Assembly: GCA_029571495.1 (NCBI GenBank) | Contig: JAKPSO010000630.1 | Location: forward strand, 1-12,490 | Reading direction: 5' to 3' | Length of the DNA stretch: 12,490 nucleotides | From: Pseudomonadota bacterium | GTDB lineage: Bacteria; Pseudomonadota; Gammaproteobacteria; Burkholderiales; Casimicrobiaceae | Shown here: piece after piece, positions 1 to 6,131 of the stretch | Layout: each line of letters opens with the position of its first letter | Position numbering within the stretch: position 1 is the first letter of the stretch | Translations under genes and position numbers: made by a program | The notes under the pieces: generated by a model | Told to the model about the DNA's origin: nothing | The model's database searches: none | Seen by the model: only the letters and a program-made list of their open reading frames with translations

Positions 1-224
1 TCGATGCCAGAAAGCGAGTCTTCGAGCGTCTTGGTGATTTGCGATTCGATAACTTCCGGCGACGCGCCCTTGTACGTCGTGCTGACGCTTACGATCGGTT
101 CGTCGATCTTCGGGTACTCGCGAATGGAAAGTCGTTGGTAACCGATCAAACCCAAAAGCACCACCACGAGCGACAACACGGTCGCAAGCACGGGCCGCTT
201 AATGCATAGATCAAAGAGATTCAT
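1..224 (-). CDS. RND efflux pump inner-membrane permease, N-terminal fragment
   Basis: This is the start of an AcrB/MexB-type (HAE1) RND transporter, the proton-driven inner-membrane pump of a tripartite efflux system. Only 74 codons are visible; the rest lies beyond the left edge. The protein begins MNLFDLCIKRPVLATV, the typical RND opening with a short cytoplasmic N-terminus and the conserved 'KRPVLA' stretch. TM1 covers about residues 11-28. The first periplasmic segment follows with the family pattern REYPKIDEPIVSVSTTYKGA and then SPEVIESQITKTLED. The ATG at 224-222 has a clear GAGG ribosome site at 236-233 with 8-base spacing. It lies 144 bases downstream of the adaptor gene on the same strand, the usual adaptor-then-pump order. 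Substrate cannot be told from this fragment. Family assignment is secure; the exact pump is not. Confidence 0.93.
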   Translation of the reverse strand, partial: MNLFDLCIKRPVLATVLSLVVVLLGLIGYQRLSIREYPKIDEPIVSVSTTYKGASPEVIESQITKTLEDSLSGI

Positions 225-268
225 GGACACTGCCTCACATTACCGCTGTTCAGCTTTTCTGCGCGAAC

Positions 269-355
269 GACCGATTAGCGGTCACTGGCGGCTGATAAGT
301 ACACCAGTCGACTTAACAGAAAATAACCACCTAACGAACGCGCTGCAGTCGTTAG
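269..355 (-). other. Adaptor-pump intergenic region with two short inverted repeats
   Basis: The 144 bases between the adaptor stop and the pump start hold two perfect inverted repeats. One is CTAACGA at 331-337 with TCGTTAG at 349-355 (11-base loop). The other is GACCG at 269-273 with CGGTC at 279-283 (5-base loop). Neither is followed by a T-run on the minus strand, so neither looks like an intrinsic terminator. They could stabilise or process the mRNA, or be operators. I see no convincing promoter here. Function is unproven. Confidence 0.35.
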
Positions 356-368
356 ATAGCAAAAGTTG

Positions 369-1736
369 TTAACCCTTTTTCTCACCTTTGCCAACGGCGC
401 CTGACTGCACAGGCGCGGCGGGCGAAACGCCCCCGGCAGGCGCGTCTGCGCCTTTGCGCTCCGGTGCTTTTCCGTCTGCCCCCTTATTCGGCACCACACC
501 GGAGCCGGCCGGGCCAGCAGGTCCCGCGCTCGCCGCGCGCACGGGCACGCCATCGCGGAGTTTTTGCCAGCCAGCCAGCACGATCACGTCGTTAGGCCCG
601 ACGCCTTCGACAATTTCCGCTTTGCCTTCGCGACGTTGGCCCACAACGACCTTAGTGCGCAGCGCGCGTCCGTCAACGACCTTGTACATGACCTGATCTT
701 CGCCCTGCATCGCCACCGACTGCTCGGGAACGACTACGGCGTCGGCCGTTTCGGCGAGCGTCAAGCGCACGCGCGCAAACATGCCGGGCTTCAATTCGCC
801 GCCACGATTGACCATTTGCGCGCGCAGCACCACGGCGCGACCGGCCGTGTCGAGTTGCGGATTCACCGCGTACACCGTGCCATCAAATGGCTTGCCGGGC
901 AACGCGTCCAACGACACCGACAGCGCCTGCCCGACGCGAATCTTCGACTGAAACACTTCGGGCACTTTGAAATCGACCTTAATTGGATCGGTCTTTTCAA
1001 GGTTCACAATGTCTTGGCCGTCCTTCACATAGTCGCCCACGCCCGCAGAGCGCAAGCCGACAGTGCCCGAGAACGGCGCTTTGATGAAGAGTTTGGTCAG
1101 TTTTGCCTGCGCGAGCGACACCGTCGCGTCGGCCACACGCATCGCGTTTTCGGCTTCGTCGCGCGCTTGGCCCGAGATGAAATTTTTCTGTTGCAATTCG
1201 ACGGCGCGATCAAACTTCGCCTTCGCCAACTTTTGATTGGCGACCGACTGTTCAAGCTCGGCCCTGGCCAGCGAATCGTCCAGCTGCACCAGCAGTTGGC
1301 CCATGCGCACAGGCTGGCCTTCTTTGAAATTGAGCGCTGTGATGCGGCCCGATTGCTCAGCGCGAATGATCACGGACTCGTCAGAACGCAAACTGCCCAC
1401 GGCCATCACCGTTTTCGGCCAATCGAGTTTTTCGGGCTTTCCAAGTTCGACAGCGATGCCGCCACTTGGGCCGCCAGCGCCCGCAGCGCGTGGAGCCGAA
1501 CCGGCCGCCGGCGCCGCACCCGCCGGAGCCGCTGCGCCCGGAGCGCCAGCCGCTGTGCTCTTCGCGGCGTCATCGGCCGCCTTCGGCGCACCCGCAACCG
1601 GAGCCGGGCTGGCTCCCGCCGCCGGCGCTGCACTCGCCGGAGCGGGCGGCTTCAGCAATCCGAAGAAAAACATGGCGCCCGCCCCCAGCACCGCCCCCAG
1701 CAGCGCAACCACCACGCCGTATATCGTCTTTTTCAT
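369..1736 (-). CDS. RND efflux periplasmic adaptor (membrane fusion protein, HlyD/AcrA-like)
   Basis: The adaptor bridges an RND pump to an outer-membrane channel. The 455-residue protein starts MKKTIYG. One N-terminal membrane segment covers about residues 5-28, with no lipobox cysteine, so it is probably a signal anchor rather than a lipoprotein. An Ala/Pro/Gly-rich stretch at about 31-93 follows. Next come the usual modules: a beta-barrel/lipoyl half (SGRITALNFKEGQPVRMGQL), an alpha-helical hairpin (AELEQSVANQKLAKAKFDRA), the second lipoyl half (IKAPFSGTVGLRSAGVGDYV) and the membrane-proximal domain ending near 'ERKG'. The last 50 or so residues are again Pro/Ala/Gly-rich with a lysine-rich end (GKGEKKG). 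The first pump gene lies downstream. I chose ATG at 1736 because it begins right before the membrane anchor. An in-frame GTG at 1754, with AGGGG 4 bases upstream, would add six residues and is a real alternative. No TolC-type gene is in view. Confidence 0.93.
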   Translation of the reverse strand: MKKTIYGVVVALLGAVLGAGAMFFFGLLKPPAPASAAPAAGASPAPVAGAPKAADDAAKSTAAGAPGAAAPAGAAPAAGSAPRAAGAGGPSGGIAVELGKPEKLDWPKTVMAVGSLRSDESVIIRAEQSGRITALNFKEGQPVRMGQLLVQLDDSLARAELEQSVANQKLAKAKFDRAVELQQKNFISGQARDEAENAMRVADATVSLAQAKLTKLFIKAPFSGTVGLRSAGVGDYVKDGQDIVNLEKTDPIKVDFKVPEVFQSKIRVGQALSVSLDALPGKPFDGTVYAVNPQLDTAGRAVVLRAQMVNRGGELKPGMFARVRLTLAETADAVVVPEQSVAMQGEDQVMYKVVDGRALRTKVVVGQRREGKAEIVEGVGPNDVIVLAGWQKLRDGVPVRAASAGPAGPAGSGVVPNKGADGKAPERKGADAPAGGVSPAAPVQSGAVGKGEKKG

Positions 1737-1845
1737 TTCGTAAACAATGCGCACAAAACCCCTAGATTGAGCAATTATGCGTTGATCGGCTGCGTTGGGC
1801 CGGGTTCCGTATCATTGGCCCGTTTTCTGCCAGTTGCTGCAAATC

Positions 1846-2847
1846 ATGTCTCCGTCGTTTTTCATGTTCAAAACTTACCGTTCCGCCGCGTTGCGCCTCA
1901 CAGCCGCCAGCTGCGTTCTTGCATGTGTCAGCGTATTTGCGCAGGCAACTTACCCCGCCAAGCCCATCCGTCTCGTCGTTCCGTTTCCTGCGGGCGGCTC
2001 GGTCGACGTCACCTCGCGCGCCCTCGCGCAAAAGCTCTCGATTCAGCTTGGGCAACAGGTGGTTGTCGACAATCGCCCCGGCGCTGGCGGCAACATCGGC
2101 ATGGACGCGGTGGCGAAGTCCGCGCCGGACGGCTACACGCTTGGCATGGGTGCGCTCTCGACGCACGCGGTGAACCCCGCGCTGTACGCGAAGATGCCGT
2201 TTGACGCCGTGAAGGACTTCGCCCCTGTGTCTCTCGTCGTGATCACGCCCAACGTGTTAGTCACCAATCCCGCCGCGCTGCCGGCAACCGATTTGCCCGG
2301 CATCATTGCGTTCGCGAAGTCCAACGGTCGCGTCAATTGCGCGAGCGGCAGCAATGGCAGTGCCGGACATCTCGGGTGCGAGCTGTTCAAACTAGCCACT
2401 GGCGCGCCGATCACACATGTGCCCTACAAAGGCGGCGGACCGGCGATGACCGATTTGCTCGGTGGACAGGTGCAGATGATGTTCGACAACATGGCCTCAG
2501 CGCTGCCGCAAATCAAAGCCGGAAAGCTGAAAGCGTTTGCCGTGACGACCCCCAAGCGCAGCGCGCTCGCGCCAGAGCTGCCGACAATGGCCGAAGCGGG
2601 CGTCAAGGACTTCGATGTGTTTACATGGTGGGGCGTCTTCGCGCCCGCCGGAACGCCGACGGAGATCGTGAAACGACTCTCCGACGAAATCGCAAAGGCG
2701 CTCGCGGCGTCCGATTTGCGCGAGAAGTGGCTCGCGAGCGGCGCGGAACCTGCCGCGAGCACGCCGGAGGAGTTCAAGGCGTTCATCGCGAGAGAGATTC
2801 CAAAGTACGCACGCATCGTGAAAGAAAGCGGCGCCAAGGTCGATTAA
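1846..2847 (+). CDS. Bug/TctC-family tripartite tricarboxylate transporter solute-binding protein
   Basis: This is an exported periplasmic ligand-binding protein of the Bug (TctC) family, about 333 residues. Bug proteins bind small carboxylates or related metabolites, and most in Burkholderiales are orphans without the TctA/TctB membrane partners. The sequence shows a Sec signal peptide (KTYRSAALRLTAASCVLACV, cleavage probably after AQA). The mature start YPAKPIRLVVPFPAGGSVDV carries the family signature. The next conserved block is LGQQVVVDNRPGAGGNIG, and another stretch is ITHVPYKGGGPAMTDLLGG with QVQMMFDN. It ends near residue 333, a normal family length. No TctA/B genes are in view, so its transport partner and ligand are unknown. 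The start is uncertain. ATG at 1846 and ATG at 1864 both give a signal peptide, and neither has a clear ribosome site. It diverges from the RND adaptor across 109 bases in which I could not place a convincing promoter for either gene. Confidence 0.92.
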   Translation: MSPSFFMFKTYRSAALRLTAASCVLACVSVFAQATYPAKPIRLVVPFPAGGSVDVTSRALAQKLSIQLGQQVVVDNRPGAGGNIGMDAVAKSAPDGYTLGMGALSTHAVNPALYAKMPFDAVKDFAPVSLVVITPNVLVTNPAALPATDLPGIIAFAKSNGRVNCASGSNGSAGHLGCELFKLATGAPITHVPYKGGGPAMTDLLGGQVQMMFDNMASALPQIKAGKLKAFAVTTPKRSALAPELPTMAEAGVKDFDVFTWWGVFAPAGTPTEIVKRLSDEIAKALAASDLREKWLASGAEPAASTPEEFKAFIAREIPKYARIVKESGAKVD

Positions 2848-2897
2848 CAACGCGCCGCCGACTAGCAACGCGCGCCGCGCGATAGCATTCGAGCGGT

Positions 2898-4322
2898 ATG
2901 ACCTTCGATTCGCTCACGTTCGCGGTTTTCCTTGCGATCGTCTTCCCGCTCTACGTGCAGCTCGGCTCTTGGGCCGCGCGCAAGAACGTCTTGCTTGTTG
3001 CGAGTTGTGTGTTCTACGGCTCGTGGAACCCGTTCTTTTTGCTGCTGTTGGCGTTTACCACGGTGTTCGATTGGTGGGCTGCGCAACGCATTCATGCGAG
3101 CACGGACATCCGGCAGCGGCGCGTCTGGTTCTGGGCCTCCATCGTTGCGAGCCTGAGTCTTCTCGGCTACTTCAAGTATGCCCAGTTTTTCGCCAATACC
3201 GCCATCGATTGGCTCGGCGCGTTCGGTATCAAATACCAACCGATTGATCTCGGCATCGTGTTGCCACTTGGCATTTCGTTCTACACGTTTGAATCGATTT
3301 CGTACATCACTGACGTCTACAAGAAGCGCCTTGCACCGACGAAAAGTTTGCGTGACTACGGTTTATTCATGACGTTCTTTCCGCATTTAGTCGCGGGTCC
3401 GATCATGCGTTTTGCCGATTTCAACGGTCAGACTACCACTCCGCGAACGGTCACAAGTGACGCGGTGGCGCTTGGCGCGTTCATGCTCGTCGGCGGGTTG
3501 TTCCTGAAAATCGTCGGCGCGGATCATGTGTTTGCGCCGATTTCGGACATCGTATTCGCCGCGGACTATCGTGCGAGCTTCGCGGCGGCGTGGGCTGGTG
3601 CGTTTTCGTTTTCGATGCAGGTGTATTGCGACTTCGCGGGATACTCGCTCGCAGCGCTGGGTATCGCGAAAATGTTTGGCTTCCACTTGCCACCAAACTT
3701 TGAGGCGCCGTTCGCGTCGGTTGGAATCGCAGAGCTGTGGACGCGTTGGCACATTTCGTTGTCGAACTGGTTGCGTGACTATGTGTTCAATCCTCTTGGG
3801 CATTACCGCAAAGGCCGCTTGCGGGGCTGTCTCAACGTGATGATCACGTTCACCGCGTGTGGCTTTTGGCATGGCGCGGCATGGCATTTCGTGGCATGGG
3901 GTGCGATGCACGGCGCATTTCTCGTCATCGAGCGTCTGCTAAAGGACAGCGTCGGCGAATGGAAAGTTTGGGACGCCAAGCCCGTTCGTTGGATACTCGC
4001 GTTCTTGACGTTTGCTCTGTTTTCGTGGGCAGTGGTTTACTTCCGCGCGCCAACGCTTGCGGTGGCTTGGGAACGAACGGTTGCAATGTTTGGATTTGCC
4101 GCGCGCGATGCCGTGACGCTTGCTTGGAACGGCGACGCGAAAGTGTTCGTCGTTGGTCTGCTGGCGGGGCTGGCCGCACAGGGATGGCTCAAATCGCGCA
4201 AGGGTTGGGATTGGGTGCCTGCCATCGCGTGGCCGTGGCGCGTCGTGACGCTCTCGGCGATGTCGCTCGCGATCATCCTCTCACCGGGCAAAACCAATGC
4301 CTTCATCTACTTTCAGTTTTAG
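2898..4322 (+). CDS. MBOAT-family O-acyltransferase, AlgI-like
   Basis: This is a polytopic inner-membrane acyltransferase of the AlgI/DltB/PatA group. In studied members it carries acetyl (or D-alanyl) groups across the membrane for transfer to an exported polymer. The 474 residues contain the expected blocks in order: FYGSWNPFFLLLLAFTTVFDWW at about 39-60, FYTFESISYITDVY at 128-141, FFPHLVAGPIMRF at 160-172, YCDFAGYS at 243-250, WTRWHISLSNWLRDY at 281-295, and FWHGAAWHFVAWGAMHG at 323-339. The last holds the histidine (His325) aligned with the invariant MBOAT active-site histidine. Many hydrophobic segments span the protein, as expected for 10-12 TM helices. Length fits the AlgI type. The ATG at 2898 has only a weak GAG-like site. 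The next gene starts 12 bases after the stop, and its ribosome site overlaps that stop. The acyl donor and polymer cannot be inferred, because no glycosyltransferase or polysaccharide genes are visible. Confidence 0.93.
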   Translation: MTFDSLTFAVFLAIVFPLYVQLGSWAARKNVLLVASCVFYGSWNPFFLLLLAFTTVFDWWAAQRIHASTDIRQRRVWFWASIVASLSLLGYFKYAQFFANTAIDWLGAFGIKYQPIDLGIVLPLGISFYTFESISYITDVYKKRLAPTKSLRDYGLFMTFFPHLVAGPIMRFADFNGQTTTPRTVTSDAVALGAFMLVGGLFLKIVGADHVFAPISDIVFAADYRASFAAAWAGAFSFSMQVYCDFAGYSLAALGIAKMFGFHLPPNFEAPFASVGIAELWTRWHISLSNWLRDYVFNPLGHYRKGRLRGCLNVMITFTACGFWHGAAWHFVAWGAMHGAFLVIERLLKDSVGEWKVWDAKPVRWILAFLTFALFSWAVVYFRAPTLAVAWERTVAMFGFAARDAVTLAWNGDAKVFVVGLLAGLAAQGWLKSRKGWDWVPAIAWPWRVVTLSAMSLAIILSPGKTNAFIYFQF

Positions 4323-4325
4323 GAG
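4321..4325 (+). promoter_or_regulatory. Ribosome binding site overlapping MBOAT stop codon
   Basis: AGGAG shares two bases with the TAG stop at 4320-4322 and sits 9 bases before the ATG at 4335. This is a strong Shine-Dalgarno site. It fixes the start of the SGNH-like gene and suggests translational coupling with the acyltransferase. Confidence 0.8.
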
Positions 4326-4334
4326 CAAGACACC

Positions 4335-5330
4335 ATGCGCGCGCACTGGCTCCTGACTTGGCTCCTCGCAGCGGCGATCACGCTTGGGGGTTGGGCAACG
4401 TTCGAGTGGTATTGGCGCGGCCAAGGCTACGCCCCGACGGTGATGGATAGCTTTGACTTGTGGGCGCAACATCGCGCGCGCGCTGTCAGAGCCGCGCCGC
4501 CGCAACGTGTCGCGTTGCTCGGTGCATCACGCATTCAGTACGGCATTTCTCCCGCCGTGTTTCGTGACGAGACACATGCGCTCGGGCTCAACGTCGATCC
4601 GATCATGCTCGCGGTCAACGGCCACTACCCGCTCGCAGCGCTACGCGACCTATCAGAGGACGATAAATTTGTTGGCGTGGCCATCGTTGGCATCGACGCA
4701 CGCGGCATGGATCGACGCGTGTGGGAGATGCAAAGCAAGTACGTGCAGCACTACCGCCACGACTGGAGTCCTTCACGCGCCCTACACCGTCGTCTGCTCA
4801 CGCAAGTGCAAACAGCGTCGATAGCCGAACGGCCCGACTTCGCGCTGGTGACGCTCATTAAGCGGGGGCTCGACGGCTACGGCCCGCCGCACAAGGAATA
4901 CGTGACGTTGGAGCGCGATCGCTCCGGCGGCACCGACTACAAGAAAAGCAATCTGCCGCTCATCCGCGCCGCCCGAATCAACGAGCATCGCACCTACTAC
5001 CCTGCGAATCCACCACCGGCAGCCGATGTGTGGCTCTCAGAAATGCGCGAAGTTGTGCGCTGGGTCGAACGCATCAACGCGCGTGGCGGGAAGGTCGTCT
5101 TCTATCGCGAACCGGTGTCCGACGAACACTTCGATCTTGATGAACAGAACTTTCCGCGGCCAGCGTATTGGGACAAACTTGTCGCGATCATGCCTGCGAC
5201 GATGATAGATTTCCGCGACTATCCGTCGCTACAAATCGATACACCCGACACGTCACACATTGACATCGGTGACATTGATCGGCACACACGCGCGTTGGTG
5301 CGTGTGTTGCGTCAGAAGGGCGTTTTCTAG
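4335..5330 (+). CDS. Membrane-anchored SGNH/GDSL-like protein, partner of the MBOAT acyltransferase
   Basis: I recognise the fold only by motif, not by a named family. The 331-residue protein has one N-terminal hydrophobic segment (about residues 5-24, WLLTWLLAAAITLGGWATF), fitting an anchor with the rest in the periplasm. A GAS motif at 63-65 (context ALLGASRIQYGIS) resembles the nucleophile block of SGNH hydrolases. A near-C-terminal DTSH (Asp305, His308), followed by a helix, fits the Asp-x-x-His catalytic pair. An Asn-Gly at 95-96 (VNGHYP) could be an oxyanion block. Studied MBOAT systems pair with an SGNH-type periplasmic protein such as AlgJ/AlgX, PatB or DltD, which completes transfer to the polymer. 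The coupling here (12-base gap, shared ribosome site) supports the same role, but the substrate is unknown. It ends convergently with the kinase-like gene, 6 bases away, inside a palindrome. It could instead be a non-catalytic helper. Confidence 0.72.
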   Translation: MRAHWLLTWLLAAAITLGGWATFEWYWRGQGYAPTVMDSFDLWAQHRARAVRAAPPQRVALLGASRIQYGISPAVFRDETHALGLNVDPIMLAVNGHYPLAALRDLSEDDKFVGVAIVGIDARGMDRRVWEMQSKYVQHYRHDWSPSRALHRRLLTQVQTASIAERPDFALVTLIKRGLDGYGPPHKEYVTLERDRSGGTDYKKSNLPLIRAARINEHRTYYPANPPPAADVWLSEMREVVRWVERINARGGKVVFYREPVSDEHFDLDEQNFPRPAYWDKLVAIMPATMIDFRDYPSLQIDTPDTSHIDIGDIDRHTRALVRVLRQKGVF

Positions 5331-5340
5331 CGCGCGCTAG
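5327..5340. repeat. Perfect 14-base palindrome containing both convergent stop codons
   Basis: CTAGCGCGCGCTAG reads the same on both strands. It holds the plus-strand TAG stop (5328-5330) of the SGNH-like gene and the minus-strand TAG stop (5339-5337) of the kinase-like gene. It has no spacer loop and is not followed by a T-run in either reading direction, so it is not a classic terminator. The whole convergent junction is only 6 bases. Confidence 0.85.
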
Positions 5341-6074
5341 GCGACGAGCGCAGCGGGAATCAGTGGCACGCCATCGCGCAGCGCTGTCTCGACCAACGTA
5401 CGGCCCGAGGCGATCACGAAGCTGCCGTCGGTAGCACGAATGGACACAGCACCGTCGGCAGCTGCACTCGCCCCGACAGGCGCATCCAACAGGCGCTTCG
5501 GACTCATCCAGCACTGTGCCGTGGTCTGTCCCGCTCGCTTGGCGTGAAAGCTCCGCTCAATCGTTTGCGCGACAACTTCTGGAGGCGCGTACGAAGTGTC
5601 TACGACCAAGTCGTAATTGCGATAGTCGCGCATTTCGATGCCGTAAAGCGTCCGCCAACGGGACGATTCAAGCTGTCGGCGCAATTGATTGTTTTCCAGC
5701 GTTTCTGGCAGCGAGTGATTCTTTTCCTCAGCGCGCGATGCATCGAACACCCGCTGCGCGCCCACGAGAGCATCAACCGTTAAGAACACCTTGAACGCCA
5801 CAGGGATGAAGTGCCATGCCAATCGCGAATCTACGACGATCTGATCGCGTGTCTCCCCGAGCTGCTTGGTGTACGCGTCGATGCGATCATCAACGCTCCT
5901 GTCTTTTGCGGATTGTTCGTTGAGTTGCAGCGTCGTCAACCCCATGCTCGTCGCGATTTCACGCTGCATTCCACCCGCCGAGACAATGGGGTAGCCGAGC
6001 GACGCCGACAGAATGCGTGCAACAGACGACTTACCGCCGCCGATGTCGCCGGATAGGGTGATGATGTCTTTCAC
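5337..6074 (-). CDS. Cytidylate-kinase-like P-loop protein with an extra C-terminal domain
   Basis: The 245-residue protein belongs to the P-loop NMP-kinase superfamily and looks most like the archaeal-type cytidylate kinase (Cytidylate_kin2) group rather than bacterial Cmk. The Walker A stretch is GDIGGGKSS at 9-17. It continues with the LGYPIVSAGGMQREIA stretch, the VVDSRLAWHFIP block at about 80-91, and an R-rich lid-like stretch. GIEMRDYRNYDLVVDT at about 145-160 is the family's closing pattern. Residues about 189-245 are an additional domain: WMSPKRLL, then DGAVSIRATDGSFVIASGRTLVETALRDGVPLIPA, whose spacing recalls ParB/sulfiredoxin-like folds (see findings). The start is GTG at 6074, fixed by the P-loop lying right after it; no good ribosome site is visible. 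It follows mnmE by 57 bases on the same strand. The substrate may be CMP or something else. Kinase activity is not proven. Confidence 0.75.
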   Translation of the reverse strand: MKDIITLSGDIGGGKSSVARILSASLGYPIVSAGGMQREIATSMGLTTLQLNEQSAKDRSVDDRIDAYTKQLGETRDQIVVDSRLAWHFIPVAFKVFLTVDALVGAQRVFDASRAEEKNHSLPETLENNQLRRQLESSRWRTLYGIEMRDYRNYDLVVDTSYAPPEVVAQTIERSFHAKRAGQTTAQCWMSPKRLLDAPVGASAAADGAVSIRATDGSFVIASGRTLVETALRDGVPLIPAALVA

Positions 6075-6131
6075 TAGCTAGCGAAAAAATGGCAATCCGC
6101 AATTTTAGTGGGGTGCACGTACAACAGCAGG

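Noticed and set aside
1797..1821. GGGCC and GGCCC pair followed by a short T-rich run, as a terminator
   Set aside because: The stem is only 5 bases with a 15-base loop and lies ahead of a divergent gene, where a terminator makes little sense.
1795..1845. Extension of the Bug protein upstream to a TTG at 1795
   Set aside because: The added residues would put 17 extra amino acids ahead of an already complete signal peptide, and no ribosome site supports the TTG.
564..2204. A 546-codon open frame on the plus strand opposite the RND adaptor
   Set aside because: Its translation is rich in Arg and His with no domain, and it runs antisense to a clear adaptor and overlaps the Bug gene in another frame. 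It is a by-product of GC-rich coding sequence.
5327..5340. The convergent palindrome as a bidirectional terminator
   Set aside because: It has no loop, and a T-run follows it on neither strand. The TTTT at 5323-5326 precedes it on the plus strand.
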